A program made the position numbers and the translations under genes. This document shows, piece by piece, positions 20,035 through 29,884 of a stretch of DNA of 64,000 nucleotides. Position 1 is the stretch's first letter. Every line of letters starts with the position of its first letter. The notes under the pieces were generated by a model, which ran no database searches, was not told where the DNA came from, and worked only from the letters and a program-made list of their open reading frames with translations. This stretch comes from an uncultured Pelagibacteraceae bacterium (GTDB taxonomy: Bacteria; Pseudomonadota; Alphaproteobacteria; Pelagibacterales; Pelagibacteraceae). The DNA lies in contig CACHQT010000002.1 in assembly GCA_902582105.1 (NCBI GenBank), forward strand, positions 1 to 64,000. Reading direction: 5' to 3'.

Positions 20035-20445
20035 CTAGCTACTAATTTTAACTAAAACTTCAACTGACTTAATTTTTTTGCCAGGTATTTTCTTTTTTAT
20101 TTTTATCACTCCAACATCAGTATCTTTCAAATCTATAAGTTCGTGAGTACTTTCATTAAAAAAATGATGATGATTTGACACATTTGTATCAAAATAACTT
20201 TTATTTGAATTAATAGAAATTTCTTTTAAATAATTTTTATTTTTAAAAGCATGAACGGTATTATAAATTGTTGCTAGTGAAATACTTTTTTTAGATTTTT
20301 TTTTAAGAATTTTTGATAGTTCCTCGATTGTAAAATGAAAAGTTTTATCTCGCTCATATAAAACTTTACAAATCTCAAGTCTCTGTTTAGTTGGTCTAAG
20401 CCCTGAAGATCTTAATTTTTTAACAAAAGTCTCTTTATTTTCCAT
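20035..20445 (-). CDS. irr: Iron response regulator Irr (Fur superfamily)
   Basis: Transcription factor that in alphaproteobacteria senses heme/iron status and represses or activates iron and peroxide genes. 136 aa: winged helix with RPTKQRLEIC and SLATIYNTVHAFK, then FDTNVSNHHHFFNE, where the His-rich HHH segment is typical of Irr heme/metal binding. The C-terminal CxxC zinc motifs of ordinary Fur/PerR are lacking. The irr-fabA-fabB-fabI neighbourhood is the one found in Rhizobiales, which supports Irr over PerR. Two operator-like boxes in the 79-bp irr/fabA gap suggest autoregulation. Confidence 0.88.
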   Translation of the reverse strand: MENKETFVKKLRSSGLRPTKQRLEICKVLYERDKTFHFTIEELSKILKKKSKKSISLATIYNTVHAFKNKNYLKEISINSNKSYFDTNVSNHHHFFNESTHELIDLKDTDVGVIKIKKKIPGKKIKSVEVLVKISS

Positions 20446-20457
20446 ATTTTGCCTAAT

Positions 20458-20472
20458 TTATAACAATTATTA
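20458..20472. promoter_or_regulatory. Irr/PerR-like box between irr and fabA (distal from fabA)
   Basis: TTATAACAATTATTA, 13 of 15 matches to TTATAATNATTATAA, 12 bp upstream of the irr start. It is weaker than its partner at 20485-20499. AT-rich surroundings make chance matches possible. Confidence 0.35.
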
Positions 20473-20484
20473 TGAATTTATATA

Positions 20485-20499
20485 TTATAATTATTACAA
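20485..20499. promoter_or_regulatory. Irr/PerR-like box between irr and fabA
   Basis: TTATAATTATTACAA, 14 of 15 matches to TTATAATNATTATAA. It overlaps a TATAAT hexamer (20486-20491) that could be a -10 for fabA, so the same protein could control irr and the fab operon. It resembles the katG operator at 19957-19971. Confidence 0.5.
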
Positions 20500-20524
20500 A
20501 TAAAGTATTAAGGTCTAAAAAATC

Positions 20525-21031
20525 ATGGAGAAAAAAACATCGTATAATTATCAAGAGTTAATTAGCTGCGGAAATGGTGATCTTTTTGGTCCTGGCAACG
20601 CAAAATTGCCTCTTCCTCCTATGCTGATGTTTGATAGAATAACAAAAATTAAAGATGATTCAGGCGCTTTTAAAAAAGGTCTAATTAAAGCAGAGCTGGA
20701 TGTTAAAGACAATCTTTGGTTTTTTGATTGTCACTTTAAGGAAGATCCAGTAATGCCAGGATGCTTGGGTTTAGATGCCATGTGGCAACTAGTAGGATTT
20801 TATCTTGGATGGCTTGGAAACCCAGGAAAAGGAAGGGCCTTGGGTGTTGGATCAGTAAAATTTACAGGTGAAGTATTAAAAAATGTTAAAATGGCAGAAT
20901 ATATAATTGATATGAAAAGAGTTTTAATAAAAGAAGGTACTACAGTAGGTTTGGCTAATGGAGTTTTGTTAGCTGATGGAAAAAAAATTTATACCACTGA
21001 AAACTTAAAAGTAGGATTATTTAAATCATGA
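20525..21031 (+). CDS. fabA: 3-hydroxydecanoyl-ACP dehydratase/isomerase
   Basis: Anaerobic-type unsaturated fatty acid synthesis: dehydrates and isomerises C10 intermediates. 168 aa; the active-site segment is [20 protein letters not shown] with the catalytic His, and [10 protein letters not shown] lies near the start, as in FabA rather than FabZ. It is coupled to fabB by a 4-nt ATGA overlap. irr is divergent upstream. Confidence 0.97.
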   Translation: MEKKTSYNYQELISCGNGDLFGPGNAKLPLPPMLMFDRITKIKDDSGAFKKGLIKAELDVKDNLWFFDCHFKEDPVMPGCLGLDAMWQLVGFYLGWLGNPGKGRALGVGSVKFTGEVLKNVKMAEYIIDMKRVLIKEGTTVGLANGVLLADGKKIYTTENLKVGLFKS

Positions 21032-22239
21032 AACGCGTAGTTATCACTGGTTTAGGAGTTGTTTCTTGTTTAGGAAATAATCAAAATGAAGTGTTTGACT
21101 CATTAATTAATTCAAAATCTGGAATTTCATTTAGTGAAGAATATAAGGAGTATAATTTGAAAAGCCACGTTCATGGTAAGCCCAATATTAAACTTGAAGA
21201 TCATGTCGATAGAAAATTCATTAGATTTATGGGACCTGGATCTGCGTACAACTATATCTCTATGGCTGAAGCTGTAAAAGACTCAGGATTAGAGGAAAAG
21301 GATGTGAGTAATATTTCAACAGGCATGATCATGGGATCAGGAGGTCCTTCAATTGAAAATGTCATATTGGCTGCCGATAAAACTAGGGAAAAAAGTCCAA
21401 AAAGAATGGGTCCATTTGTTGTTCCTAGAACAATGTCAAGTACAGCTTCTGCAACACTTGCAGTGCCATTTAAAATTAAAGGTGTAAATTATACTATCAG
21501 TTCAGCCTGTGCTACGAGCGGGCATTGCATTGGAAACGCGATGGAATTAATTCAATTAGGAAAACAAAATATAATATTTGCTGGTGGAAGTGATGAGGTT
21601 CATTTTGCAATGACAGCTATGTTCGATGCAATGACAGCATTATCCTCAAAATATAATGATACTCCACAAAAAGCCTCTAGACCATATGATAAAACTAGAG
21701 ATGGTTTTGTAATATCTGGAGGTGGAGGTGTTTTAGTTTTAGAGGAATATGAACATGCGAAAGCAAGAGGTGCAAAAATTTATGCTGAACTAACTGGTTA
21801 TGGAGCAACTTCTGATGGATATGATATGGTTGCACCATCAGGCGAAGGTGCAGTTAGATGTATGAAAATGGCCTTAAGCACAAGCAAAAATAAAGTTGAT
21901 TATATCAATACTCACGGAACATCAACTCCAGTTGGAGATATTACAGAGTTAAAAGCTGTAGGAGAAGTTTTTAAGAATAATTTACCAAAAATAAGTTCTA
22001 CAAAATCTTTGTCGGGTCACTCTTTGGGAGCAACTTCAGTACATGAAGCTATTTATAGTTTAATTATGATGAAAAATAACTTTATATCCGCATCAATAAA
22101 TATAAATGATATGGATGATGAAGCAAAAAAATATCCAATTGTTACTAAAGTTGAAAAAGATATTAAATTAAATTCTATAATGTCTAATAGTTTTGGATTT
22201 GGTGGAACCAATGCAACACTAGTATTTGAGAAAGTCTAA
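21028..22239 (+). CDS. fabB: 3-oxoacyl-ACP synthase I
   Basis: Elongating condensing enzyme required for unsaturated fatty acids. 403 aa with the thiolase-fold triad: Cys in [12 protein letters not shown], His in [11 protein letters not shown] and His in LSGHSLGA, plus the C-terminal [10 protein letters not shown] loop. Partner of fabA by position (ATGA overlap), which identifies it as FabB rather than FabF. Confidence 0.96.
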   Translation: MKRVVITGLGVVSCLGNNQNEVFDSLINSKSGISFSEEYKEYNLKSHVHGKPNIKLEDHVDRKFIRFMGPGSAYNYISMAEAVKDSGLEEKDVSNISTGMIMGSGGPSIENVILAADKTREKSPKRMGPFVVPRTMSSTASATLAVPFKIKGVNYTISSACATSGHCIGNAMELIQLGKQNIIFAGGSDEVHFAMTAMFDAMTALSSKYNDTPQKASRPYDKTRDGFVISGGGGVLVLEEYEHAKARGAKIYAELTGYGATSDGYDMVAPSGEGAVRCMKMALSTSKNKVDYINTHGTSTPVGDITELKAVGEVFKNNLPKISSTKSLSGHSLGATSVHEAIYSLIMMKNNFISASININDMDDEAKKYPIVTKVEKDIKLNSIMSNSFGFGGTNATLVFEKV

Positions 22240-22242
22240 TCA

Positions 22243-23028
22243 ATGAATTTAATGAAAGGTAAAAAAGGATTAATTATGGGCGTTGCCAATGAAAGATCTA
22301 TAGCATGGGGCATCTCTAAAAAATTAGCTGAAGCAGGTGCAGAATTAGCATTTACCTATTTAGGAGATGCGCTTAAGAAAAGAGTTATTCCTTTAGCAGA
22401 AAAATTAAATTCAAATGTGACACTCAGTTGCGATGTTGAAAAAAAAGAGGAAATTATTAAGCTTTTTGAAGATATCAAAGCTAAGTGGGGCCAAATCGAT
22501 TTTGTTGTTCATGCAGTTGCTTTTTCTGATAAATCAGAGTTATCTGGTGAATACTTAAATACTACAAGAGAAAATTTTTTAAGAAGTATGTTAATTTCAT
22601 GCTTTTCATTTACTGAGGTTGCAAAAGAATCTTCAAAAATAATGAAAGAAGGTGGTAGTATGCTAACATTAACTTATGAATCTAACAAAGCTATTCCAAA
22701 CTATAATGTAATGGGTGTTTGTAAGTCTGCACTTGAAGCAAGTGTTAAATATTTAGCAAGAGATCTCGGTAAAAAGAAAATAAGGGTTAATGCAATAAGT
22801 GCAGGGCCAATCAAAACTTTAGCAGCCTCAGCAATTGGTGACGCAAAATTCTTATATAAATGGAATGAAGATCATTCATTCTTAAAAAGAAATGTAGATA
22901 TACATGATGTCGGAAATTCTGCTTTGTACCTATTAAGCGATCTTGGAGGTGGCGTGACTGGAGAAATCCATTATGTGGACGCCGGTTATAATAAAGTCGG
23001 TATGCCTGATCCACAAAATATAACTTAG
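22243..23028 (+). CDS. fabI: Enoyl-ACP reductase (NADH)
   Basis: Last reductive step of each fatty-acid elongation cycle. 261-aa short-chain dehydrogenase of the FabI type: GVANERSIAWGI is the atypical cofactor loop, AIPNYNVMGVCKSALEAS holds the Tyr-x6-Lys catalytic pair, and RVNAISAGPIKTLAA is the substrate loop. Three bases after fabB. Two micro-genes follow directly. Confidence 0.97.
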   Translation: MNLMKGKKGLIMGVANERSIAWGISKKLAEAGAELAFTYLGDALKKRVIPLAEKLNSNVTLSCDVEKKEEIIKLFEDIKAKWGQIDFVVHAVAFSDKSELSGEYLNTTRENFLRSMLISCFSFTEVAKESSKIMKEGGSMLTLTYESNKAIPNYNVMGVCKSALEASVKYLARDLGKKKIRVNAISAGPIKTLAASAIGDAKFLYKWNEDHSFLKRNVDIHDVGNSALYLLSDLGGGVTGEIHYVDAGYNKVGMPDPQNIT

Positions 23029-23032
23029 TTAT

Positions 23033-23146
23033 ATGTCTAAAAGATACAGTGGTAAATCTTTTAAAGATTCAAGTGTTATGAAAAAAGCAAAACTATCTTT
23101 AAAAGAAAAAAGAAAATTAAAAAGAAATAAAAAAAAAAACAAATAA
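23033..23146 (+). CDS. Lys-rich micro-protein, 37 aa
   Basis: Short gene 4 nt after fabI: ATG at 23033, TAA at 23144-23146, overlapping the ATG of the next small gene by one base. The product starts MSKRYSGKSFKDSSVMKK; about 40 percent of residues are Lys or Arg, concentrated in the second half (LKEKRKLKRNKKK). Such tails suggest RNA or ribosome binding, but no family is recognised. Its tight placement between fabI and another small gene argues for real translation. It could be chance in Lys-rich, AT-rich DNA. Confidence 0.5.
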   Translation: MSKRYSGKSFKDSSVMKKAKLSLKEKRKLKRNKKKNK

Positions 23147-23295
23147 TGTTAATTTTAGTTTGGTTTGTAACTTGCATTATATTTTATTTTGTTCAACTAA
23201 TTTTAGGAAATTCTGGTCATGCACTTGAAGTTTTTGCAGCATTAAGTGGAATAGCTATTTTCTTAATTAGTAAAATCAAACACAGAGTTAAATAG
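23146..23295 (+). CDS. Small two-helix membrane protein, 49 aa
   Basis: Starts at an ATG overlapping the previous stop (TAATG) and ends 11 bp before the convergent pnp stop. Residues 2-20 (LILVWFVTCIIFYFVQLIL) and about 27-43 (LEVFAALSGIAIFLISK) are hydrophobic, joined by GNSGHA, with a basic tail KIKHRVK. This is a two-helix hairpin with the positive tail predicted inside. Family unknown. It is the last gene of the fab run. Confidence 0.55.
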   Translation: MLILVWFVTCIIFYFVQLILGNSGHALEVFAALSGIAIFLISKIKHRVK

Positions 23296-23306
23296 TCTAA
23301 AAATAT

Positions 23307-25379
23307 CTAGCTAACTGCTTGCTTAATAGAAAGTTTTACTTTACCTCTATCGAAACCAATGACTTTGACTTTAACCGCATCACCTTCTTTAACAACATCA
23401 GTTACCTTTGCAACTCTTTTGTTCGCAAGTTCTGATATATGTACAAGTCCATCTTGTTTTCCAAGAAAGTTAACAAATGCTCCAAATTCCATAATCTTTA
23501 TAACTTTTCCATTATAAATTTTATTCATTTCAGCTTTAGCTGTTAAATCTTTAATAATTTGTAAAGCAATATTTCTAGATTCTTCATCTGGTGCTGCAAC
23601 TGTTACAACTCCTTCATCATTTACATCAACTTTAGCACCTGATTTTTCAACTATTTCTCTGATAGTTGCTCCGCCTTTTCCAATAACAGTAGCAATATCT
23701 TTTTTGTCTACAGTTATCTTTTCCATTTTTGGAGTATGTTTACCAACACCTGCTCTTGATTTACCTAGTGCTTTGTTCATTTCGCCTAAAATATGAATTC
23801 TGCCATCTTTAGCTTGTTTTAGGGCTTGCTCCATTATTTCAAATGTAATTCCTGTAATTTTAATATCCATTTGAAGCGATGTAATACCATCTTTAGTGCC
23901 AGCAACTTTAAAGTCCATATCACCTAGATGATCCTCGTCTCCAAGGATGTCAGATAATACACTAAAATCTTCACCTTCCTTAATTAATCCCATGGCAATT
24001 CCAGCAACTGGTTCTTTTATTGGCACACCAGCATCCATTAATGCTAATGAAGTTCCACAAACTGTTGCCATTGAGGATGAACCATTTGACTCTGTAATGT
24101 CTGACACTATTCTAAATGTGTAAGGAAAACTTTCTTTTGACGGTAACGAAGACTTAATTGCTCTCCACGCAAGCTTTCCATGACCAATTTCTCTTCTTCC
24201 TGTTCCGATTCTTCCTGTCTCGCCGACTGAGAATGGAGGAAAATTATAGTGAAGCATAAATCTTTCTCTTTGTAAGCCTTCTAAGCTTTCTATTCTCTGC
24301 TCATCATCAGAAGTCCCAAGTGTTGTTGTCACAATCGCTTGTGTTTCTCCTCTTGTAAACAATGCTGAACCATGAGTTCTTGGTAATATTCCAACTTCGC
24401 ACATGATTTGTCTTACATCTGCAAGTCCTCTTCCATCAATACGATTTTTATTTTTTAAAATATCAGTTCTAACTATTCTTTTTTCTAAATTTTTAAGTTC
24501 ATAATTAACGTCTAAATCAGTATAATCTTCATTTTCTTCAAATAATTTTTTTGCTTTATCTGTTATTTCGGAAATAAGATTTGATCTTTCTTGTTTGTTT
24601 CTAATTGAAAAAGCTTTAGTCAAGTCAGCTTTAAATTTTTTTTCAAGTTCATTCTTAACTTCGGAAAGGTCTTTCTTCTCTATAATCCATTCAGGTTTTT
24701 TACATTCTTTTGCGAGTTCTTCAATCATGTTAATTATTGGAACAAATTTTTCATGTCCAAATTTTACCGCATTAAGCATTTCTTCTTCTGTTAAACCATT
24801 TGCTTCTGATTCAACCATTAAGACCGCATCTTTAGTTCCAGCTACCACAAGATCTAATTTTGAATTTTCTAATTCTTTTTTTGTAGGATTAAGTACATAT
24901 TTTCCGTCAATAAAACCGACTCTAGACGCACCTACAGGTCCCATAAATGGCATGCCCGAAATAGCTAAAGCCGCTGATGATGCTATGATTGAAAGTACAT
25001 CTGGTTCATTTTCTTTATCATAAGAAATCACAGTTGGTAATAATTGAACTTCATTTCTAAATTCATCGGGAAATAAAGGTCTTATTGGTCTGTCTATTAA
25101 TCTCGAAATTAAAGTTTCACTTTCAGTTGGTCTTGCTTCTCTTTTAAAATATCCACCAGGAATTTTTCCTGCAGCATAATATTTTTCCTGATAATTTACT
25201 GATAAAGGGAAATAATCTACATCCGGATTAACTTTTTTTGCTCCAACAACAGTTGCCATGACTACTGTTTCTCCACATTGAGCAATTATAGCGCCATCCG
25301 CTTGTCTAGCTATTTTACCTGTTTCGAGTGTAATTTTTTTTCCACTTATTTCTACTTCTTTTTTAAATACTTTAAACAT
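23307..25379 (-). CDS. pnp: Polyribonucleotide nucleotidyltransferase
   Basis: 3'-5' phosphorolytic exoribonuclease (PNPase), trimeric, part of RNA turnover. 690 aa with two RNase PH-like cores (the first ends near residue 220, the second has [17 protein letters not shown]), a KH domain ([11 protein letters not shown]) and a C-terminal S1 domain ([17 protein letters not shown] to [10 protein letters not shown]). It directly follows rpsO with no gap. The leader has AAGGAAA before the ATG. Last gene of the nusA operon. Confidence 0.97.
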   Translation of the reverse strand: MFKVFKKEVEISGKKITLETGKIARQADGAIIAQCGETVVMATVVGAKKVNPDVDYFPLSVNYQEKYYAAGKIPGGYFKREARPTESETLISRLIDRPIRPLFPDEFRNEVQLLPTVISYDKENEPDVLSIIASSAALAISGMPFMGPVGASRVGFIDGKYVLNPTKKELENSKLDLVVAGTKDAVLMVESEANGLTEEEMLNAVKFGHEKFVPIINMIEELAKECKKPEWIIEKKDLSEVKNELEKKFKADLTKAFSIRNKQERSNLISEITDKAKKLFEENEDYTDLDVNYELKNLEKRIVRTDILKNKNRIDGRGLADVRQIMCEVGILPRTHGSALFTRGETQAIVTTTLGTSDDEQRIESLEGLQRERFMLHYNFPPFSVGETGRIGTGRREIGHGKLAWRAIKSSLPSKESFPYTFRIVSDITESNGSSSMATVCGTSLALMDAGVPIKEPVAGIAMGLIKEGEDFSVLSDILGDEDHLGDMDFKVAGTKDGITSLQMDIKITGITFEIMEQALKQAKDGRIHILGEMNKALGKSRAGVGKHTPKMEKITVDKKDIATVIGKGGATIREIVEKSGAKVDVNDEGVVTVAAPDEESRNIALQIIKDLTAKAEMNKIYNGKVIKIMEFGAFVNFLGKQDGLVHISELANKRVAKVTDVVKEGDAVKVKVIGFDRGKVKLSIKQAVS

Positions 25380-25628
25380 TTATTTCCTTAAATTTAATTT
25401 ACTTAACACATTTTTATATGAGTCAATTTTATATTTTTTTAAATAATCTAATAACTTCTTTCTTCTATTTACAGCTTTTAACAACCCCACAGATGTATGT
25501 TTATCTTTTTTAAATTGTTTTAAATGTCTTGAAAGAGAGTCAATTTTTTCGGTAAGCAGTGCAATCTGAACTTCTGAAGAACCAGTATCTTTTTCATGAG
25601 TAGCTAAGTCTTTTGCCTTTTTTATCAT
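25380..25628 (-). CDS. rpsO: 30S ribosomal protein S15
   Basis: 16S rRNA central-domain binding protein. 82 aa, slightly shorter than the usual 89 because the N-terminus is trimmed (begins MIKKAKDLATHEKDTGSSEVQ). The diagnostic GSSEVQIALLTEKI and RRKKLLDYLKKYK are intact. It lies between rbfA (8 bp) and pnp (0 bp). truB, usual in front of rpsO, is absent here. Confidence 0.96.
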   Translation of the reverse strand: MIKKAKDLATHEKDTGSSEVQIALLTEKIDSLSRHLKQFKKDKHTSVGLLKAVNRRKKLLDYLKKYKIDSYKNVLSKLNLRK

Positions 25629-25636
25629 TTATTTTC

Positions 25637-26005
25637 CTATTTATTTGTTTGTTTAATTAAATTTTCAATTTTTTCTGCATAATCAAATGAGTCATCTTTT
25701 GCAAAAAGAATTTTTGGTAAAAATTTCATCATAATCTTTTTTGATAGAGTTTTTCTTATTAAAAATGAGTACTTTTTTAATTTTTCAACTGTTTCTTCTG
25801 CATTTTTTCCACCCAAAGGAAGAACGAATGCTTTAGCAACTTTAAGATCTTGACTCATTTTAACTTCCGTTACGGTAATGTGGTTTGTTTCTAAATCAGG
25901 AACTTTTGCTTCATTTTTAACAAATATCATTCCTAATGACTGTTTTATCATCTCTCCTACGCGTAATTGTCTTTGAGTAATTGGTTTTCCTAATTTATTA
26001 TTCAT
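25637..26005 (-). CDS. rbfA: Ribosome-binding factor A
   Basis: Assembly factor for the 30S subunit (16S 5' end maturation, cold response). 122 aa, KH-like fold. RQLRVGEMIKQSLGMI at the start, VTEVKMSQDLKVAKAFVLPL in the middle and LRKTLSKKIMMKFLPKILF match the family. It abuts infB without a gap. Confidence 0.94.
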   Translation of the reverse strand: MNNKLGKPITQRQLRVGEMIKQSLGMIFVKNEAKVPDLETNHITVTEVKMSQDLKVAKAFVLPLGGKNAEETVEKLKKYSFLIRKTLSKKIMMKFLPKILFAKDDSFDYAEKIENLIKQTNK

Positions 26006-28222
26006 TTATATCATTCTTTCCGTAGATGTAGAATTAAACACTTCAATTATATCTTTTTTTTGATAATCACTAAAATCTTTTAAAGTTATACCACACTCTT
26101 GACCTGTGCTTACTTGTTTAGCTTGGTTTTTTTCTCTAAAAATTGAGTTGATTTTACCAGTATATACTATGGCGCCATCTCTAATTAGTCTTGCGCTTGA
26201 GGTATTTAATATTTCTCCTTCTACCACCTTAGATCCCGCAACTTTGCCAACGCTAGATACTTTAAAAATTTCTAACACCTCTGCTGATCCAATAATCTTT
26301 TCTTGCACGTCTGGAGCTAATAGGCCTGACATTCTTTTTTTAATATAATCTAAAACCTCATAAATTATATTGAAAGACGAAATAGTAATTTTTTCTTTCT
26401 CAGCTAATTTTTTTGCTTCTTTGCTTGGTTTAACATTAAATGCAATGAGCACAGCATTTGATGCTTTTGCTAGTGTAACATCCGTCTCCGTAACCATTCC
26501 TATATCTGATAAAATAATTTTTGGTTTAACCTCTTCGTGGATTATTTGATTAATCGCTCCTTTAATAGCTTCCGATGAACCGTGAACATCCGATTTAACA
26601 ATAATATTTAATTCTTCTGAAACTTTATCCTTAAATGCAGACTCTTGTGTTGCAAAAGTTAATGGATTTTTTCCTTGCTTAGACTCATCAACTCTTGTCT
26701 CCCATAATGTTTTTGCTTCTTTCTCATTATTTAATACTAAAAAATCATCTCCAGATTTTGCTGCTCCATTTATTCCTAAAATTTCAATTGGTGTTGAAGG
26801 AAATGCTTCTTCTAAATTTTTACCTTTATCATCTATTAAGGCTCTAGCTTTTCCCCATTTTAATCCACTTACAAAATAATCACCTTTTTTTAAAGTCCCA
26901 GATGTAACTATAACTGTCGCTACTGGGCCTCTTCCAATATCAATTTTTGACTCTAAAACTACACCAGATGCTTTCGACTCAAAGTCTGTTTTTAAATCTA
27001 AAATTTCTGACTGCAAAACTATTGCTTCAACTAATTTATCTATATTTTTTTTTGTCTTAGCAGAAATTTCAACCATCAAAGTTTCGCCTGAAAGTTCTTC
27101 AGCTATAAGTTCATACTCTAGTAATTGATTTTTAACTTTTTGTGGATCTGCTTCAGGCAAGTCACATTTATTTACGGCAACAACTATAGGAACTTTTGCT
27201 GCTTTTGCGTGTTTAATTGACTCTATGGTTTGAGGCTTGACTCCGTCGTCTGCTGCTACGACCAAAACAACTATATCAGTTAATTTTGATCCTCTTGCTC
27301 TCATTTCGGTAAATGCTGCATGACCAGGGGTATCTATAAAAGTAAGTTTACTTTTCTGATTTTCAATTTGATAAGCACCTATATGTTGAGTAATTCCACC
27401 AAATTCCCCAGACACTACATTTGCACTTCTTAAAACATCTAATACTGATGTTTTGCCGTGATCCACATGTCCCATTACAGTTACTATAGGTGGTCTATTT
27501 TTTAAATTATCAGATCTATTGTCTTTTATTTTTTGTACTATTTCCTCAGCTTTAGTTTCTCTTATTGGATTATGATCAAACTCTTTAACTAAGTATTCTG
27601 CAGTATCTGCAGCCAAAGTTTGATTTATTGTCACTGTAACCCCCATTCCTAAAAGATGTTTTATTACGCTGCTAGACTGCTCTGCCATTCTATTTGCTAG
27701 CTCTCTTACTGTGATTGCTTCAGGAATATTAACGTCTCTCTTAATTGGTTTAAAATTTTCTTGTTTTTCCTCTTTTTTAAGATCTCTATTTTCTTTTTGC
27801 TTAGCTCTTTTCAATGAAGCTATACTTCTTGCTCTCGTTTCAAGTTTGTCGCTTAGTGCTGCAGATATTGTAAGCTTTTGTTCCCTTTTTTTTGAAATAT
27901 TTTTGTCCTTTGTATCCTTATAATTTTTTTCTCCTTTTATCCTTCTTGTGGCTCTTTGTTCAGCAAGTTTACGTTTTTCAAAATCATTAGATTTAGATAA
28001 AGAGGGAAAACTTTTCTTAACATTTGAGGTTTTTGATGAAAAAAGTGAGTTATTTCTTGGTTTTTGGTAACTTGAGCTTCGGTTGAATGAACCTTTGCTA
28101 GAAAATTTATTCGTTTTTTTTTCAATAACTACTGAATTTTTACTTTTAGTTTTAGCTAATTCAATATTTTCTATAGATTTCTTTGCAATACCAGAAATAG
28201 TTAATTTTGTTTTTTTTTCCAT
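26006..28222 (-). CDS. infB: Translation initiation factor IF-2
   Basis: GTPase that brings initiator tRNA to the 30S subunit. 738 aa, short for an alphaproteobacterium. The low-complexity basic N-terminus (about residues 1-165) is reduced. The IF2-N segment ITVRELANRMAEQSSSVIKHL is followed by G1 GHVDHGKT, DTPGHAAF, NKCDLP and domains to the C-terminal ECGITLKDFSDYQKKDIIEVF. A shadow frame overlaps the N-terminal repeats. Confidence 0.97.
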   Translation of the reverse strand: MEKKTKLTISGIAKKSIENIELAKTKSKNSVVIEKKTNKFSSKGSFNRSSSYQKPRNNSLFSSKTSNVKKSFPSLSKSNDFEKRKLAEQRATRRIKGEKNYKDTKDKNISKKREQKLTISAALSDKLETRARSIASLKRAKQKENRDLKKEEKQENFKPIKRDVNIPEAITVRELANRMAEQSSSVIKHLLGMGVTVTINQTLAADTAEYLVKEFDHNPIRETKAEEIVQKIKDNRSDNLKNRPPIVTVMGHVDHGKTSVLDVLRSANVVSGEFGGITQHIGAYQIENQKSKLTFIDTPGHAAFTEMRARGSKLTDIVVLVVAADDGVKPQTIESIKHAKAAKVPIVVAVNKCDLPEADPQKVKNQLLEYELIAEELSGETLMVEISAKTKKNIDKLVEAIVLQSEILDLKTDFESKASGVVLESKIDIGRGPVATVIVTSGTLKKGDYFVSGLKWGKARALIDDKGKNLEEAFPSTPIEILGINGAAKSGDDFLVLNNEKEAKTLWETRVDESKQGKNPLTFATQESAFKDKVSEELNIIVKSDVHGSSEAIKGAINQIIHEEVKPKIILSDIGMVTETDVTLAKASNAVLIAFNVKPSKEAKKLAEKEKITISSFNIIYEVLDYIKKRMSGLLAPDVQEKIIGSAEVLEIFKVSSVGKVAGSKVVEGEILNTSSARLIRDGAIVYTGKINSIFREKNQAKQVSTGQECGITLKDFSDYQKKDIIEVFNSTSTERMI

Positions 28223-28232
28223 TTTTCATTAC

Positions 28233-29786
28233 TCAATCTTTATATATTTTACTTCTTGCCGACATGATAAGTTCATCAGCTTCTTCTTTTGATAAAGCGA
28301 AATCTTCTAAATAACCTTTTATTCTCACTCTTTCACCTTTTATAATATCATAACCACCAGTTAGTTCATCAGATGCAAGATCAGCAAAATCGGACAACTT
28401 TAATATTCTTTGTTCCCCTAAAGTAACTAACATACCAGGTGTCAGTCCTTTATGTTTAATTAGTTCGCTTTCCAAACCTAAATCTTTAATTTTATTTGAA
28501 ATTTCTTCCTGGTCTTTTTGATAAAACTCTTTAGCTCTATCAATTAAAGCTTTAGCAGTTGCCTCTTCGATACCCTCAATTTTAATCAATGATTCTACTG
28601 AACTATCTTTAATATCATCTATTGATGAAAATCCCTCAGCCACAAGCAACTGTCCTAAAGTTTCGTCTAATTCTAAGTTTTTTACAAAATTCTCTGTTTT
28701 TTCCTTGAATTCAATTTGCCTTCTTTCTGAATCTTCTTCATCTGTCATAATATTAATTTCAAAATTTAAAAGCTTAGTTGCCAACCTTACATTTTGACCT
28801 CTTCTACCAATAGCTTTACTTAAATTTTCTTCTGTCAGAATTACATCTAGTTTTTTTAAATCATTATCTACATTAACTCTTTGCACTTCTGCTGGTGATA
28901 AAGCATTTGAAACTACTATAGCTGGATCCTCTGACCAGTTTACAATATCAATTTTTTCTCCTTGTAGCTCATTAACTACTGCTTGAACTCTTGAGCCTCT
29001 CATACCTACACAAGCACCCACGGGGTCTAAAGAAGTATCGATTGCTTTGACACATATTTTGGCTCTACTGCCTGGATCTCTTGCTGATGATTTTATTTCA
29101 ATTAAACCATCATAAATTTCGGGAACCTCTTGAATAAATAATTTTTCCATAAATTTTGGATGAGCTCTTGATAAAAAAATTTGTTGTCCTCTAGTTTCTC
29201 TTCTAACATCATGACAATATGCTTTTACACGGTCACCAGCTTTAATATTTTCTCGTGGGATCATTTCATTTTTTTGAATTATTCCCTCGGCTTTTCCTAA
29301 ATCCACAATTACATTTCCAAATTCTAAACGTTTAACTATACCGCTTAAAATTGTATCTTTTTTATCAATAAAATCGTTAAACTGTCTTTCTCTCTCTGCT
29401 TCTCTTACATTAAAATTAATAACTTGCTTAGCAGTTTGTGCAGCTATTCTTCCAAAATCAAAAGATGGTAAAACTTGAAGTATTTCATCACCTATTTTTT
29501 TATTTTTATTTTCTTCTCCCAATTTTATCGCATCTTTTATGCCTATTTCGGTATTAATGTTTTCAGGATTTTCAACTACTTTTAATTTTCTAAAAATTCC
29601 AATATCTCCATTATCTCTATTAATTAAAACTTTGATTTCATTATCTTGACCAAATTTTGATTTTGCAGCTTTTGCTATTCCAGTTTCCATAGATTCTATA
29701 ATAAGTTCTTTATCTATAGATTTTTCTAATGCAACTGCCTCGGCAATCCTTAACAATTCAAGTTTATCAGCTCTTTTATTTAACAT
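28233..29786 (-). CDS. nusA: Transcription termination/antitermination factor NusA
   Basis: RNA polymerase-associated elongation factor. 517 aa: N-terminal polymerase-binding domain, S1 domain (DTILSGIVKRLEFGNVIVDLG), two KH domains (GACVGMRGSRVQAVVNELQGE and AIGRRGQNVRLATKL) and C-terminal helix-hairpin-helix repeats (LIKIEGIEEATAKALIDRA). Gene order nusA-infB with a 10-bp gap; rimP upstream and ylxR downstream, expected in this operon, are missing. Confidence 0.96.
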   Translation of the reverse strand: MLNKRADKLELLRIAEAVALEKSIDKELIIESMETGIAKAAKSKFGQDNEIKVLINRDNGDIGIFRKLKVVENPENINTEIGIKDAIKLGEENKNKKIGDEILQVLPSFDFGRIAAQTAKQVINFNVREAERERQFNDFIDKKDTILSGIVKRLEFGNVIVDLGKAEGIIQKNEMIPRENIKAGDRVKAYCHDVRRETRGQQIFLSRAHPKFMEKLFIQEVPEIYDGLIEIKSSARDPGSRAKICVKAIDTSLDPVGACVGMRGSRVQAVVNELQGEKIDIVNWSEDPAIVVSNALSPAEVQRVNVDNDLKKLDVILTEENLSKAIGRRGQNVRLATKLLNFEINIMTDEEDSERRQIEFKEKTENFVKNLELDETLGQLLVAEGFSSIDDIKDSSVESLIKIEGIEEATAKALIDRAKEFYQKDQEEISNKIKDLGLESELIKHKGLTPGMLVTLGEQRILKLSDFADLASDELTGGYDIIKGERVRIKGYLEDFALSKEEADELIMSARSKIYKD

Positions 29787-29804
29787 TTTTCATCTTTTCC
29801 AAAA

Positions 29805-29828
29805 AAAAATGGGCCTAGGCCCATTTTT
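29805..29828 (-). terminator. Intrinsic terminator between metK and nusA
   Basis: Perfect palindrome, left arm AAAAATGGGCCT and right arm AGGCCCATTTTT. It folds to a 10-bp stem with a CTAG tetraloop followed by T residues on either strand. It sits 56 bp after the metK stop in the direction of transcription and ends 18 bp before the nusA ATG. It separates the tsaB-metK run from nusA-pnp or acts as an attenuator for nusA. Confidence 0.85.
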
Positions 29829-29884
29829 GAAATTTCAACAATGTGAACTGAATATATGTATTTTTAGTATATTTTCAACTTTAA

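Noticed and set aside
26006..28222. Repeats in the infB N-terminus as a mobile or repeat element
   Set aside because: Low-complexity Lys/Ser/Asn coding sequence normal for IF-2 N-termini in AT-rich genomes.
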